Source: Aphelocoma coerulescens
Lineage: Eukaryota > Chordata > Aves > Passeriformes > Corvidae
Length of the DNA stretch: 64,000 bases
Reading direction: 5' to 3'
Assembly: GCF_041296385.1 (NCBI RefSeq)
Contig: NW_027183507.1
Span: 1 to 64,000 of the forward strand
Every line of letters begins with the position of its first letter. The first letter of the stretch is position 1. This document shows positions 50,635 to 63,422 of the stretch, one piece after another. A program made the position numbers and the translations under genes. The notes under the pieces were generated by a model that was not told the DNA's origin, made no database searches, and saw only the letters and a list, made by a program, of their open reading frames with translations.

Positions 50635-52907
50635 ACAAAGGCTCTCCTGGGAGCCACGGGTCACAAAGCACCGTGGGCTCTGTGCAGCCCCGCTGTGTCA
50701 CAATGGCCGCTGGCTTCCACGAGCCCCCGCAGTGTCCCAGTGGGCCCCGTGGCTTTAGGAGTGGGTGGCTGGGAGTTGGTGCCAGCGGCTGGGGGAGCAG
50801 CAGCAGGGACTGTGTGTGGACAGTGCCATGGCCACTTGTGTGGCCACTGGTGTCTCTGTGCCAGGCACAGCCGTGGTGTGTAACACCGGCTCTGGGTCCT
50901 TTGGCTGTGCAGGTGGCAGTCACGGCCTGGAGCAGGGCTGCTCCCGGGGGACAGCCTGGGGCAGGAGGCTGCTGGAGATTCATTCCCCACACTCCTTGTC
51001 ATGAGGTGCTCAGAGTGATTGGAAAGGCTGTTGGCAGCAGGCAGTTCTCTGGGTTCAAGCTGTGGAGCTGTCAGCGGGAATGCAAAGGCCAAGCTGGTGA
51101 GCCTTTTGTCCTGGTGCCTTTAGTGTGTGAGCAGTCCCTGGTGCCGTTGTCTTTGGATCCTGAGTGTGGGAGAGGCAAGGCTTAGGATGGTGCGTAGAGC
51201 TGAGAAGGAAAGTGCCGAGAGCAGCATGTGTGCTGCTGCTTTGAGGGGTGCAGTTGAAGTTGTAGGCAGCAAGAGCTTTCTCAGCTGGCCCTTTTGTGAG
51301 CTCTGCTTTTGCCAGATGACTTCCATCTTACCCTCTTACCATCTTAGCCTCTCATTTTTGCATATCCCAAACCCCCTTCCAAACATCCAGCAGCTGCTTG
51401 TAAAGAAGAAGTCCTAGAACAAAAAGCCAGTGCTGCCTTTCATAGCCCCTTTGCTGTCTATGAAGTAGAGGAAAGAAGCTAGTGAGACGCACTTTCTTTC
51501 TCAACTCCATAGAGCGCATCCTTCTCTCAAGGTGGCAGAGTCCTTGGCGGAAGTGAAGCATCTGCAGCTGCAGTTCAGACTGAGAGATGTGCCAGGACAG
51601 GAAACATTTGCTGACCTTCCCTGTTCCCTGTGCAACATGATTCTCGCATCCCAGTCACTTTCACATACCTTCGGTATCCCTGAGTCCAAGCAGCTAAAGC
51701 TCACAGAGACAGAAGTGTCAGGAAGGAAAACGTTGCAAAAGCACCCCCTTCTCTTATCAGCATATAAATTGTGCACAACAGGCTGCGGCACCGAACCTTC
51801 CTTCTCAGATAGACATGCCATCACACTTTTCACTCTTGCAGCTCGGTTGAAAAGCTCCAGCAGCTGCTCCCGCAATAGCAAAAGGTTCTAGAAGTGAAAG
51901 CCAGTTTGGGGCTGCACCTTCTCCTTGCCGCATGTAAGCCACACCAAACTCCCTGATGCACTCTGTCCTCCCCTTCTCAAAGGAGTAGACGGTGGCATCA
52001 GGACACACCTGTGTCCCAGCAGCTGGGTGCCCAGCCGGGAGCAGGAGCAGGGCTGGGGCTGCTCCCAAAGTTGCCCCGCCCCAATGCCAGAGCCGGACAT
52101 ATGCTGAGGGGGGGCTGGATCAGGCTTTATTGTCCAGCTGCATGCCAGGAGTGAGCACAAAATCTACCTGCATTCTCTGCAGCATGCCATCCTGGAGCAG
52201 AGCCATTGCCAAAGGAAGCCGTGAGCCCGTGCCAAGCCAGTGCCGGAGTGGGATCCTAGCAGCACCTGTGGAAGCCGGGAGAGAGGAGCCCACCTGGAGC
52301 AGGTTCGTGCAGGATTAATCATCCCGTGGCTTCCCACCAGGGTCCTGTTGCTTCCAAAAGGCCCCACAGTGTCACTGTGGCCCCTCGGTTCCACCAGGTT
52401 CCATAGCGTCACTGTGGTGCCCAGGGTTCCGTCAGCTTCGCCAGCATCCCCACGGTCTGCAGAGCTCCCCGAGCTTCTGTGGTGTCACAGTGGAGGCAGG
52501 GTTGCATCAGGTTCCATAGCATCAGCACGGTCTCCAGGGCTCCCAGAGGTTCTGTGGTGTCACAGTGGAGGCAGGGTTGCATCAGGTTCCATAGCATCAC
52601 CACAGTCTCCAGGGCTCCCTGAGCTTCTGTGGTGTCACAGTGGAGGCAGGGTTGCATCAGGTTCCATAGCATCAGCACGGTCTCCAGGGCTCCCAGAGGT
52701 TCTGTGGTGTCACAGAGGAGGCAGGGTTGCATCAGGTTCCATAGCATCACCACGGTCTCCAGGGCTCCAAGAGCTTCTGTGGTGTCACAGAGGAGGCAGG
52801 GTTGCATCAGGTTCAATAGCATCAGCACGGTCTCCAGGGCTCCCCTGAGCTTCTGTGGTGGTGTCACAGAGGAGCCAGGCTTCCTTGTAGTTCCCCAGCA
52901 TCACAAA
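50635..52907. repeat. Satellite segment of composite 2
   Basis: 2,268-bp unit plus duplicated ACAAA. It carries the GCATGTGTG and CGTTGCAAAAG variants, unlike composite 1 but like composite 3. Confidence 0.95.
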
Positions 52908-53627
52908 TGTCGAAATTGATGGCGATGATGGTGATGAGGGTGTGGGTTCGGTCGGGCCCGGCTGGAGATGGACGGCGACGAGAGATCTCTATAAGCAGGT
53001 CTTTGGAGCATGCAGTTTATTGCAGAGGGCGTGGGTACAGGGGCACTGCTTAGAGCTGCCAGCTGCAGCTCCAAGCAGGCCCAAGGTGTAAGAGAGGGAG
53101 AGAGAGTGAGCGAGAGAGCTAGAGCAAGAGGCTGAGAGCTAAGAGTGTAAAGAGCAAGAGAGACAAACTAAGAGGAGAGCTGAATTAAGAGGAAGAAGAA
53201 GAGCAAGAGAGTTACTAAGAGAGCTACTAAGAGGAGAAGAGCATTACTAAGAGAGCTACTAAGAGAGTTACTAAGAGCGTTACTAAGAGGAGAAGAGCAT
53301 TACTAAGAGGAGAGGAGTTAAGAGAGCGAGGAGCTTTTTACAATACAATAAATCATCTTCTGTAGTGAATATTCTAATTCTCAGTAGCCAATCTAATACA
53401 AGGTACAAATCCTATAGCATTTACATACAGCCTATAAGAGTTCTTACATTACCATAGAGTGTTACATTTTAACTTCTAAAAACTACTCTTTGGACCCCTT
53501 CTGCTGAGCTAGTAGGGTCTGCTCTGACCCTTGGACCTGTCTGCAAGCAGAGGGTATTGTTCAATCAAGAGGGGATTACCTTCAGCCGGCTATACCATTG
53601 TTTTCCAGTTGTTCAGTAACTAAGACT

Positions 53628-55016
53628 CTATATCTCAAAGATGGCCTTCATTTCGATGTCGCTCACAGTTTTCATATTCCCAGAATCTTTTGTTAGGCAA
53701 TCATATTTATAAGGCTTTCCTGTTTCATCTTCCCCAACATCTCCCCCGTTCTGATGAACAACTAAGATATTAGATACAGTCCTACTCGTTATTTTTTGCA
53801 CACACTGAAGCATACAAGGTACTGCTACTAAAACTATAATTATTACTACTAGAATAATCAAGCCTATTTTACAGAGTTCCCTTAGCCAAGGTGCAAAGCT
53901 CCAATCATCAAACAAACTGTCCAGCCAAGACGGGTCATCTGTTCTAATTTGGTTAGCTAGATCCTTTAGGTTTTGTAGCTGTTTGTGAATGGAAACAGAA
54001 TGATCGGATAAGTTCATACAGCATAATCCTTCAAAATCTTCACAGCCGTGCCCATGTGCTAATAAAAGATAATCAACGGCAGCTCTATTTTGTAAAGTGG
54101 CATGTCTGACTGCCTCTTCATCGGTTAACAGATCACTGATCATAGTAGAGGTGGCATTTACCTCCTTGCTGAGCCAACATCCCAACTTGTTTAACTGTTT
54201 TAAAGCAATTGAGGAGCTTAACTGAGGTAGAAAAATGCTTGCAACAATTGATTTTCCAGAGTTCCAAGGGTGGAAGTCACTATCACAGTCACTATCGTAC
54301 TGATGTCCCCAGGAAGATCTGATCTTTCTGCTTTTCTTTTTGATTACCTCTTTGACACTGGGAGCAATAATTGTAAGTTGTCCCAGAGCACAAGGGCCAC
54401 CATCTATTTTTGAAGGTATACCTTGCCAGGCCCTGTCTCCACAGATGAGCCAAATTCCTCTGGGGAATCGAATAGGAAGTTTGCTAAAACGATCTGCATG
54501 AGGTTCGTCATATATAAGAAGCTTAACTTGACTACACCAAGAAGTTACATTGCTATAAGCTGGGTGATATGGGGTAACATTTAAATGGGGACCGTTTTCT
54601 CCTTGAAAGTGAAAGAAATAGCAGGTATCCATAGTTAACGAACCTAGGATTTCTAGCTCTTGAAGGTCAGATTTATCAATTTTAGAATTATCAATATAAG
54701 TTTGGTGTCTATGGCTGGGAGTTGGAGATACATGATGATCGTCATATGGCCAATACTTATCAAGAGTAATATTATCAAAACCTTCTGGAAGAGGTACTCC
54801 AACTAAACAGGTTGAAAAAGGTTTGTCAGGGCTTGTGTCAGATAGACAGATGGTATCGGAGCCTGCGGATTTGGCTAAAGCAACCCAGACATTTGTCTTT
54901 GGTTGATTCACAGGTAAAGCTTCACTACAAAAACTAAAACAAAAGAATAAAAGCAACATGCACGCGCGCAAATGAGAAAACTCCATTCTTTTCTTGAGCT
55001 GTTTTTGGCAGATCAC
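53628..55016 (-). CDS. env: ERV-B copy 3 Env, 462 aa
   Basis: Protein identical to copies 1 and 2, open throughout. Confidence 0.88.
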   Translation of the reverse strand: MICQKQLKKRMEFSHLRACMLLLFFCFSFCSEALPVNQPKTNVWVALAKSAGSDTICLSDTSPDKPFSTCLVGVPLPEGFDNITLDKYWPYDDHHVSPTPSHRHQTYIDNSKIDKSDLQELEILGSLTMDTCYFFHFQGENGPHLNVTPYHPAYSNVTSWCSQVKLLIYDEPHADRFSKLPIRFPRGIWLICGDRAWQGIPSKIDGGPCALGQLTIIAPSVKEVIKKKSRKIRSSWGHQYDSDCDSDFHPWNSGKSIVASIFLPQLSSSIALKQLNKLGCWLSKEVNATSTMISDLLTDEEAVRHATLQNRAAVDYLLLAHGHGCEDFEGLCCMNLSDHSVSIHKQLQNLKDLANQIRTDDPSWLDSLFDDWSFAPWLRELCKIGLIILVVIIIVLVAVPCMLQCVQKITSRTVSNILVVHQNGGDVGEDETGKPYKYDCLTKDSGNMKTVSDIEMKAIFEI

Positions 55017-55040
55017 TTTCTTCTGGTGATTCTGCGCAGT

Positions 55041-56192
55041 TCAGGTCTGGGTGCTTGCTTCCTGGCTTCCACTTGCAGAGTCACTGGCTGGTGTGGTGGC
55101 ATCAGCAGGCTTTGATGCGAGGTATGGCTTCACGTTTTTTGCTGGAACCCACTTGATTCCTTCACCTGTGGAAACACATGCAAACCCCTTCCCCCACATT
55201 ATAAGATTGTATGGTCCTTCTATTTTTCCTGAGTCTAGATTTTTAATCAAAACTGGGGGGCGCTCTTTCAGTTTTGCTTTTTTGTTGTTCAAAAAATGTC
55301 TATAAATGGGGGGATCAGGCTCTTCTGCAGAGCTATTCAAAAAATTGTAAACATACAAAGCCTTGTTCAACCTCCTTTGAGGTGTATCCTGGACTTCTCC
55401 CCCTCTCTGTTGATCTAAAATGCGTTTTAGGGTTTGATGTGTTCTTTTTAGGGTACTTTTTAGCAGTTGTTTAAGATACGGTGAGCAAATACCACTATCT
55501 CTTACAGCCCTTCTTAGTTCTTTAATTTCGTGAGTGGGGATGGGAACCCACGTTTTGGGACTGTCAGGCTGTTGGCTAGCTATCACAGGCTTAGCTAATA
55601 GACTTTCATCTTTACAGCTTTGGAGTCTTATTTCATGCCAATCTGTTAATTGAGAATAATCTGAGCACTTTGGAGGATTTTTTGATTCAGAAAGTAGCGC
55701 TAACAAACTCTCAGAACTCGTTTTCTCCTTATGGGTTGCAAGATCCCAGCCGCTCGCTGGCGGGACTCTGGGGCTCATTGCAAACAAATCTGGCTGCTTT
55801 TCAGGGTTTCCTGGTGTTAGATTTAAAGCATCAGCTCGGGCAGAGCGGCTCTCCGTCTTCCCTGCCACTGGAGCTGCACCACTGCCCTCCGTTCCCCCCC
55901 TGTTTGCGGCTTGTGAGGCGAGGCTGAGCTGCGCGGAGGGATGTTGCTTGGCGGCGGTAGCCGAGGGATACAGCTGTGCGGTGCCGGAGGGCCCCGGCGG
56001 GGGCGGCGATGGCACTGCCGATCTCCGCGGTGGCGGGCGAGGAGGCGGGGGGGCCGCGAGCAACCGGCTCCGCGGCAGCGGGCGAGGGGGTGCGGGTGGC
56101 TCTATTGAAGGCGAGGTGAAAGCCGTGGGGGGCGGTGGCGGAGCTAGTTCCGTGAGCAGTGCTGTGGTTGGAGAAGTGTGAGCGTGCGTGGG
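55041..56192 (-). pseudogene. ERV-B copy 3 capsid/integrase fusion ORF
   Basis: As in copy 1; ATG at 56063. Confidence 0.8.
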
Positions 56193-56751
56193 TTACGCCA
56201 TCAGGTCAACGTGGCGGACTGTGATGGCCGCTGTCTGTGTGTCGGGGAGAGCGGGAGGTGGCAGGGCTGTCCCGTCGGCAGGAGACGATCCCGGGGCTGC
56301 GGGAGGCGGGAGGGCCGGCGTGGAGGCGGCGGGAGTATGTTGCGGTGGGGCCATGGCGAACGGTGGGCCAGTCGGCGGCTGGACCGCGGCGTGCTGCCGC
56401 TGGGAGTTTGCAGGCTGGGCTGGTGTGGCTGCCGGCGCGGCGGTGCCAGGAGACGGGGCTGGAGCAGCGGCAGGCACGGGAGAGGCAGCAGCCATCTGTG
56501 TAGGCGCTGCAGCGCCGGCACCAGGTGGCTGGCGGGGCTGGGGCGCTCCGTGTCCCACGGACGCGGACGGGACGTTGACCACCACCGGCGCCGTGTCGGT
56601 GGCGGCGAGGGGGACCTGGGGGGCTGGAAGAAGGGTCGCCGCCTGGCTTTGCGGGGGGCCGGCTATGATGGTGGCTACAGCCATAACAGGCGCGGCTAGG
56701 GGAGCGGTAGGACCCGTAGGTGGCTGGGGAGCAGCCGCTGGCCCCGCGGGG

Positions 56752-57564
56752 CTATCGGCGGGGGGCGGGGCCGCGAAGGCGCTGGCGGACGGGGTGGGAG
56801 GAGCGAGGGACGGGGCCGCGAAGACGCTGGAGCCGAGGGCGGGGACCGCGGGAGCCGGGGCAGCAGGGAGGAACGGGATGGGGGGGGCGGGGATGGGGGG
56901 AGCGGTGGAGGGGGTCGTAGGGTCCGGTGGGACAGGGGTGACGGCTGCCAGGACAGCGGGGGCGGGGGGCGGGGGGCGGGGCGGCACGAGTCAGTCGGAC
57001 CGCGGCTACCGGAGCCGCGAGAGGCGGGACAGCAGGGACTAACGGGACCGTGGGGGTGGAGATGACGGGGGCGGTGGGGGGGGCGGTGGAGTCCGGTGGG
57101 GCAGGGGTGACCGGTGCAGGGACCGCGGGGGGGTGGGGCGGGGCGGCACGAGACAGCTGGACCGCGGGTACCGGAGCCGTGAGGTCCGGCGGCGGGGCGG
57201 GGGCCGTGCCCGGTTGCAGGCTCGCGGCGGCAAGGGGCGGGCTCGCAGCAGGAGCGGGACCCGGCGAGGTGGCTGCTGCGGGCGGCGCCTTCGCAGCAAA
57301 CAGCTCCACGAGCGCTCTGCAAGCCGGGACCAGCTCCGCGGCAGCCCAATCCTGGCGGGAGATATTATTAAAGAGTTTAACCCGAACTGTGTCCCAGAAG
57401 TCTCTTGTAAAGACGGCTGAACGGTCAGCATTTGGGAAATTAATCAGAGTCCATTCTAAGAGGTTTTTTAGCTCCTGTTTAGGTAATTGACTTGGACCGG
57501 AGCTTAGTAAGTACTTAAGTTGTTTATAGAGATGTCTGTCATGGGCAGAGTGAGTTTGTCCCAT
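56752..57564 (-). CDS. gag: ERV-B copy 3 Gag matrix and Pro/Ala region
   Basis: Identical to copy 2 over the 270 codons, including RQDW and the frame change. Confidence 0.75.
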   Translation of the reverse strand: MGQTHSAHDRHLYKQLKYLLSSGPSQLPKQELKNLLEWTLINFPNADRSAVFTRDFWDTVRVKLFNNISRQDWAAAELVPACRALVELFAAKAPPAAATSPGPAPAASPPLAAASLQPGTAPAPPPDLTAPVPAVQLSRAAPPHPPAVPAPVTPAPPDSTAPPTAPVISTPTVPLVPAVPPLAAPVAAVRLTRAAPPPAPRPRCPGSRHPCPTGPYDPLHRSPHPRPPHPVPPCCPGSRGPRPRLQRLRGPVPRSSHPVRQRLRGPAPRR

Positions 57565-57689
57565 TATTGACCAGTATGATACTCACCTAGATGTCGCAGG
57601 GGGCAGGGTCCTTAATCAGAAGTCCGGCGTGGGGGGCTGGCCAGGCTCTCCACACGGCGCTCAGGACGCTGCTGTCGGGTCCCTCCTCA

Positions 57690-58099
57690 GAGCTCCGGTT
57701 TCAGGCGTCGCTTGGCAACGGCTTTCCGTGCTCGGGACCTCGCAGGTGTCTCCACTCAGAGCTCCAGCGCGGGCGGTGCTGAGCAATACCCGCCTGTGCT
57801 CGGGCGCGCGGCTGGATCCCTCCTAAGAGCTCCGGTCTGCACTGCTTAGCAGCGTGTCCGTGCTCGAGGGGTACCACGGCAAACTTCCTCAAAGAGCTCC
57901 AGGTAACCGCTGCGCAGCAGTGGCCGTCTGTGCTCGAGGACTGCCAGGCAATTTCCTCCCTCCGAGAGCTCCAGGTAATTGCTACGAAGTAACGGCTCCC
58001 CGTGCTCGAGGGCTGCCTCGGCAGAGTTATAGAGCTCCGGCTTTTACGCTGCGCAGCAACGGTATGCCGTGCTCACGACACGTTCCAGGTGGCTATAAC
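57690..58099 (-). repeat. ERV-B copy 3 leader repeats
   Basis: Same six-copy arrangement as the other copies. Confidence 0.85.
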
Positions 58100-59016
58100 T
58101 GGTCTTTTAGTTACCGTCCATGGCGAAGTCTCTCACAGGTGGAAGAAGCTGAATCAGGCCTTCACTCACGTTTGGGCGACAGTTTGTCGAAATTGATGGC
58201 GATGATGGTGATGAGGGTGTGGGTTCGGTCGGGCCCGGCTGGAGATGGACGGCGACGAGAGATCTCTATAAGCAGGTCTTTGGAGCATGCAGTTTATTGC
58301 AGAGGGCGTGGGTACAGGGGCACTGCTTAGAGCTGCCAGCTGCAGCTCCAAGCAGGCCCAAGGTGTAAGAGAGGGAGAGAGAGTGAGCGAGAGAGCTAGA
58401 GCAAGAGGCTGAGAGCTAAGAGTGTAAAGAGCAAGAGAGACAAACTAAGAGGAGAGCTGAATTAAGAGGAAGAAGAAGAGCAAGAGAGTTACTAAGAGAG
58501 CTACTAAGAGGAGAAGAGCATTACTAAGAGAGCTACTAAGAGAGTTACTAAGAGCGTTACTAAGAGGAGAAGAGCATTACTAAGAGGAGAGGAGTTAAGA
58601 GAGCGAGGAGCTTGTTACAATACAATAAATCATCTTCTGTAGTGAATATTCTAATTCTCAGTAGCCAATCTAATACAAGGTACAAATCCTATAGCATTTA
58701 CATACAGCCTATAAGAGTTCTTACATTACCATAGAGTGTTACATTTTAACTTCTAAAAACTACTCTTTGGACCCCTTCTGCTGAGCTAGTAGGGTCTGCT
58801 CTGACCCTTGGACCTGTCTGCAAGCAGAGGGTATTGTTCAATCAAGAGGGGATTACCTTCAGCCGGCTATACCATTGTTTTCCAGTTGTTCAGTAACTAA
58901 GACTCTATATCTCAAAGATGGCCTTCATTTCGATGTCGCTCACAGTTTTCATATTCCCAGAATCTTTTGTGAGGCAATCATATTTATAAGGCTTTCCTGT
59001 TTCATCTTCCCCAACA

Positions 59017-61289
59017 ACAAAGGCTCTCCTGGGAGCCACGGGTCACAAAGCACCGTGGGCTCTGTGCAGCCCCGCTGTGTCACAATGGCCGCTGGCTTCC
59101 ACGAGCCCCCGCAGTGTCCCAGTGGGCCCCGTGGCTTTAGGAGTGGGTGGCTGGGAGTTGGTGCCAGCGGCTGGGGGAGCAGCAGCAGGGACTGTGTGTG
59201 GACAGTGCCATGGCCACTTGTGTGGCCACTGGTGTCTCTGTGCCAGGCACAGCCGTGGTGTGTAACACCGGCTCTGGGTCCTTTGGCTGTGCAGGTGGCA
59301 GTCACGGCCTGGAGCAGGGCTGCTCCCGGGGGACAGCCTGGGGCAGGAGGCTGCTGGAGATTCATTCCCCACACTCCTTGTCATGAGGTGCTCAGAGTGA
59401 TTGGAAAGGCTGTTGGCAGCAGGCAGTTCTCTGGGTTCAAGCTGTGGAGCTGTCAGCGGGAATGCAAAGGCCAAGCTGGTGAGCCTTTTGTCCTGGTGCC
59501 TTTAGTGTGTGAGCAGTCCCTGGTGCCGTTGTCTTTGGATCCTGAGTGTGGGAGAGGCAAGGCTTAGGATGGTGCGTAGAGCTGAGAAGGAAAGTGCCGA
59601 GAGCAGCATGTGTGCTGCTGCTTTGAGGGGTGCAGTTGAAGTTGTAGGCAGCAAGAGCTTTCTCAGCTGGCCCTTTTGTGAGCTCTGCTTTTGCCAGATG
59701 ACTTCCATCTTACCCTCTTACCATCTTAGCCTCTCATTTTTGCATATCCCAAACCCCCTTCCAAACATCCAGCAGCTGCTTGTAAAGAAGAAGTCCTAGA
59801 ACAAAAAGCCAGTGCTGCCTTTCATAGCCCCTTTGCTGTCTATGAAGTAGAGGAAAGAAGCTAGTGAGACGCACTTTCTTTCTCAACTCCATAGAGCGCA
59901 TCCTTCTCTCAAGGTGGCAGAGTCCTTGGCGGAAGTGAAGCATCTGCAGCTGCAGTTCAGACTGAGAGATGTGCCAGGACAGGAAACATTTGCTGACCTT
60001 CCCTGTTCCCTGTGCAACATGATTCTCGCATCCCAGTCACTTTCACATACCTTCGGTATCCCTGAGTCCAAGCAGCTAAAGCTCACAGAGACAGAAGTGT
60101 CAGGAAGGAAAACGTTGCAAAAGCACCCCCTTCTCTTATCAGCATATAAATTGTGCACAACAGGCTGCGGCACCGAACCTTCCTTCTCAGATAGACATGC
60201 CATCACACTTTTCACTCTTGCAGCTCGGTTGAAAAGCTCCAGCAGCTGCTCCCGCAATAGCAAAAGGTTCTAGAAGTGAAAGCCAGTTTGGGGCTGCACC
60301 TTCTCCTTGCCGCATGTAAGCCACACCAAACTCCCTGATGCACTCTGTCCTCCCCTTCTCAAAGGAGTAGACGGTGGCATCAGGACACACCTGTGTCCCA
60401 GCAGCTGGGTGCCCAGCCGGGAGCAGGAGCAGGGCTGGGGCTGCTCCCAAAGTTGCCCCGCCCCAATGCCAGAGCCGGACATATGCTGAGGGGGGGCTGG
60501 ATCAGGCTTTATTGTCCAGCTGCATGCCAGGAGTGAGCACAAAATCTACCTGCATTCTCTGCAGCATGCCATCCTGGAGCAGAGCCATTGCCAAAGGAAG
60601 CCGTGAGCCCGTGCCAAGCCAGTGCCGGAGTGGGATCCTAGCAGCACCTGTGGAAGCCGGGAGAGAGGAGCCCACCTGGAGCAGGTTCGTGCAGGATTAA
60701 TCATCCCGTGGCTTCCCACCAGGGTCCTGTTGCTTCCAAAAGGCCCCACAGTGTCACTGTGGCCCCTCGGTTCCACCAGGTTCCATAGCGTCACTGTGGT
60801 GCCCAGGGTTCCGTCAGCTTCGCCAGCATCCCCACGGTCTGCAGAGCTCCCCGAGCTTCTGTGGTGTCACAGTGGAGGCAGGGTTGCATCAGGTTCCATA
60901 GCATCAGCACGGTCTCCAGGGCTCCCAGAGGTTCTGTGGTGTCACAGTGGAGGCAGGGTTGCATCAGGTTCCATAGCATCACCACAGTCTCCAGGGCTCC
61001 CTGAGCTTCTGTGGTGTCACAGTGGAGGCAGGGTTGCATCAGGTTCCATAGCATCAGCACGGTCTCCAGGGCTCCCAGAGGTTCTGTGGTGTCACAGAGG
61101 AGGCAGGGTTGCATCAGGTTCCATAGCATCACCACGGTCTCCAGGGCTCCAAGAGCTTCTGTGGTGTCACAGAGGAGGCAGGGTTGCATCAGGTTCAATA
61201 GCATCAGCACGGTCTCCAGGGCTCCCCTGAGCTTCTGTGGTGGTGTCACAGAGGAGCCAGGCTTCCTTGTAGTTCCCCAGCATCACAAA
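59017..61289. repeat. Satellite segment of composite 3
   Basis: 2,268-bp unit plus ACAAA. Shares the GCATGTGTG and CGTTGCAAAAG variants with composite 2. Confidence 0.95.
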
Positions 61290-62009
61290 TGTCGAAATTG
61301 ATGGCGATGATGGTGATGAGGGTGTGGGTTCGGTCGGGCCCGGCTGGAGATGGACGGCGACGAGAGATCTCTATAAGCAGGTCTTTGGAGCATGCAGTTT
61401 ATTGCAGAGGGCGTGGGTACAGGGGCACTGCTTAGAGCTGCCAGCTGCAGCTCCAAGCAGGCCCAAGGTGTAAGAGAGGGAGAGAGAGTGAGCGAGAGAG
61501 CTAGAGCAAGAGGCTGAGAGCTAAGAGTGTAAAGAGCAAGAGAGACAAACTAAGAGGAGAGCTGAATTAAGAGGAAGAAGAAGAGCAAGAGAGTTACTAA
61601 GAGAGCTACTAAGAGGAGAAGAGCATTACTAAGAGAGCTACTAAGAGAGTTACTAAGAGCGTTACTAAGAGGAGAAGAGCATTACTAAGAGGAGAGGAGT
61701 TAAGAGAGCGAGGAGCTTTTTACAATACAATAAATCATCTTCTGTAGTGAATATTCTAATTCTCAGTAGCCAATCTAATACAAGGTACAAATCCTATAGC
61801 ATTTACATACAGCCTATAAGAGTTCTTACATTACCATAGAGTGTTACATTTTAACTTCTAAAAACTACTCTTTGGACCCCTTCTGCTGAGCTAGTAGGGT
61901 CTGCTCTGACCCTTGGACCTGTCTGCAAGCAGAGGGTATTGTTCAATCAAGAGGGGATTACCTTCAGCCGGCTATACCATTGTTTTCCAGTTGTTCAGTA
62001 ACTAAGACT

Positions 62010-63398
62010 CTATATCTCAAAGATGGCCTTCATTTCGATGTCGCTCACAGTTTTCATATTCCCAGAATCTTTTGTTAGGCAATCATATTTATAAGGCTTT
62101 CCTGTTTCATCTTCCCCAACATCTCCCCCGTTCTGATGAACAACTAAGATATTAGATACAGTCCTACTCGTTATTTTTTGCACACACTGAAGCATACAAG
62201 GTACTGCTACTAAAACTATAATTATTACTACTAGAATAATCAAGCCTATTTTACAGAGTTCCCTTAGCCAAGGTGCAAAGCTCCAATCATCAAACAAACT
62301 GTCCAGCCAAGACGGGTCATCTGTTCTAATTTGGTTAGCTAGATCCTTTAGGTTTTGTAGCTGTTTGTGAATGGAAACAGAATGATCGGATAAGTTCATA
62401 CAGCATAATCCTTCAAAATCTTCACAGCCGTGCCCATGTGCTAATAAAAGATAATCAACGGCAGCTCTATTTTGTAAAGTGGCATGTCTGACTGCCTCTT
62501 CATCGGTTAACAGATCACTGATCATAGTAGAGGTGGCATTTACCTCCTTGCTGAGCCAACATCCCAACTTGTTTAACTGTTTTAAAGCAATTGAGGAGCT
62601 TAACTGAGGTAGAAAAATGCTTGCAACAATTGATTTTCCAGAGTTCCAAGGGTGGAAGTCACTATCACAGTCACTATCGTACTGATGTCCCCAGGAAGAT
62701 CTGATCTTTCTGCTTTTCTTTTTGATTACCTCTTTGACACTGGGAGCAATAATTGTAAGTTGTCCCAGAGCACAAGGGCCACCATCTATTTTTGAAGGTA
62801 TACCTTGCCAGGCCCTGTCTCCACAGATGAGCCAAATTCCTCTGGGGAATCGAATAGGAAGTTTGCTAAAACGATCTGCATGAGGTTCGTCATATATAAG
62901 AAGCTTAACTTGACTACACCAAGAAGTTACATTGCTATAAGCTGGGTGATATGGGGTAACATTTAAATGGGGACCGTTTTCTCCTTGAAAGTGAAAGAAA
63001 TAGCAGGTATCCATAGTTAACGAACCTAGGATTTCTAGCTCTTGAAGGTCAGATTTATCAATTTTAGAATTATCAATATAAGTTTGGTGTCTATGGCTGG
63101 GAGTTGGAGATACATGATGATCGTCATATGGCCAATACTTATCAAGAGTAATATTATCAAAACCTTCTGGAAGAGGTACTCCAACTAAACAGGTTGAAAA
63201 AGGTTTGTCAGGGCTTGTGTCAGATAGACAGATGGTATCGGAGCCTGCGGATTTGGCTAAAGCAACCCAGACATTTGTCTTTGGTTGATTCACAGGTAAA
63301 GCTTCACTACAAAAACTAAAACAAAAGAATAAAAGCAACATGCACGCGCGCAAATGAGAAAACTCCATTCTTTTCTTGAGCTGTTTTTGGCAGATCAC
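62010..63398 (-). CDS. env: ERV-B copy 4 Env, 462 aa
   Basis: Fourth identical env ORF. Confidence 0.88.
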   Translation of the reverse strand: MICQKQLKKRMEFSHLRACMLLLFFCFSFCSEALPVNQPKTNVWVALAKSAGSDTICLSDTSPDKPFSTCLVGVPLPEGFDNITLDKYWPYDDHHVSPTPSHRHQTYIDNSKIDKSDLQELEILGSLTMDTCYFFHFQGENGPHLNVTPYHPAYSNVTSWCSQVKLLIYDEPHADRFSKLPIRFPRGIWLICGDRAWQGIPSKIDGGPCALGQLTIIAPSVKEVIKKKSRKIRSSWGHQYDSDCDSDFHPWNSGKSIVASIFLPQLSSSIALKQLNKLGCWLSKEVNATSTMISDLLTDEEAVRHATLQNRAAVDYLLLAHGHGCEDFEGLCCMNLSDHSVSIHKQLQNLKDLANQIRTDDPSWLDSLFDDWSFAPWLRELCKIGLIILVVIIIVLVAVPCMLQCVQKITSRTVSNILVVHQNGGDVGEDETGKPYKYDCLTKDSGNMKTVSDIEMKAIFEI

Positions 63399-63422
63399 TT
63401 TCTTCTGGTGATTCTGCGCAGT

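Larger units (their letters stand above)
52908..59016 (-). mobile_element. ERV-B copy 3
   Basis: 3' LTR 52908-53739 and 5' LTR 58185-59016. Two private changes are visible: GTCCGGCGTG at about 57626 and a C-to-A change at 58179 in the primer-binding site. Confidence 0.95.
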
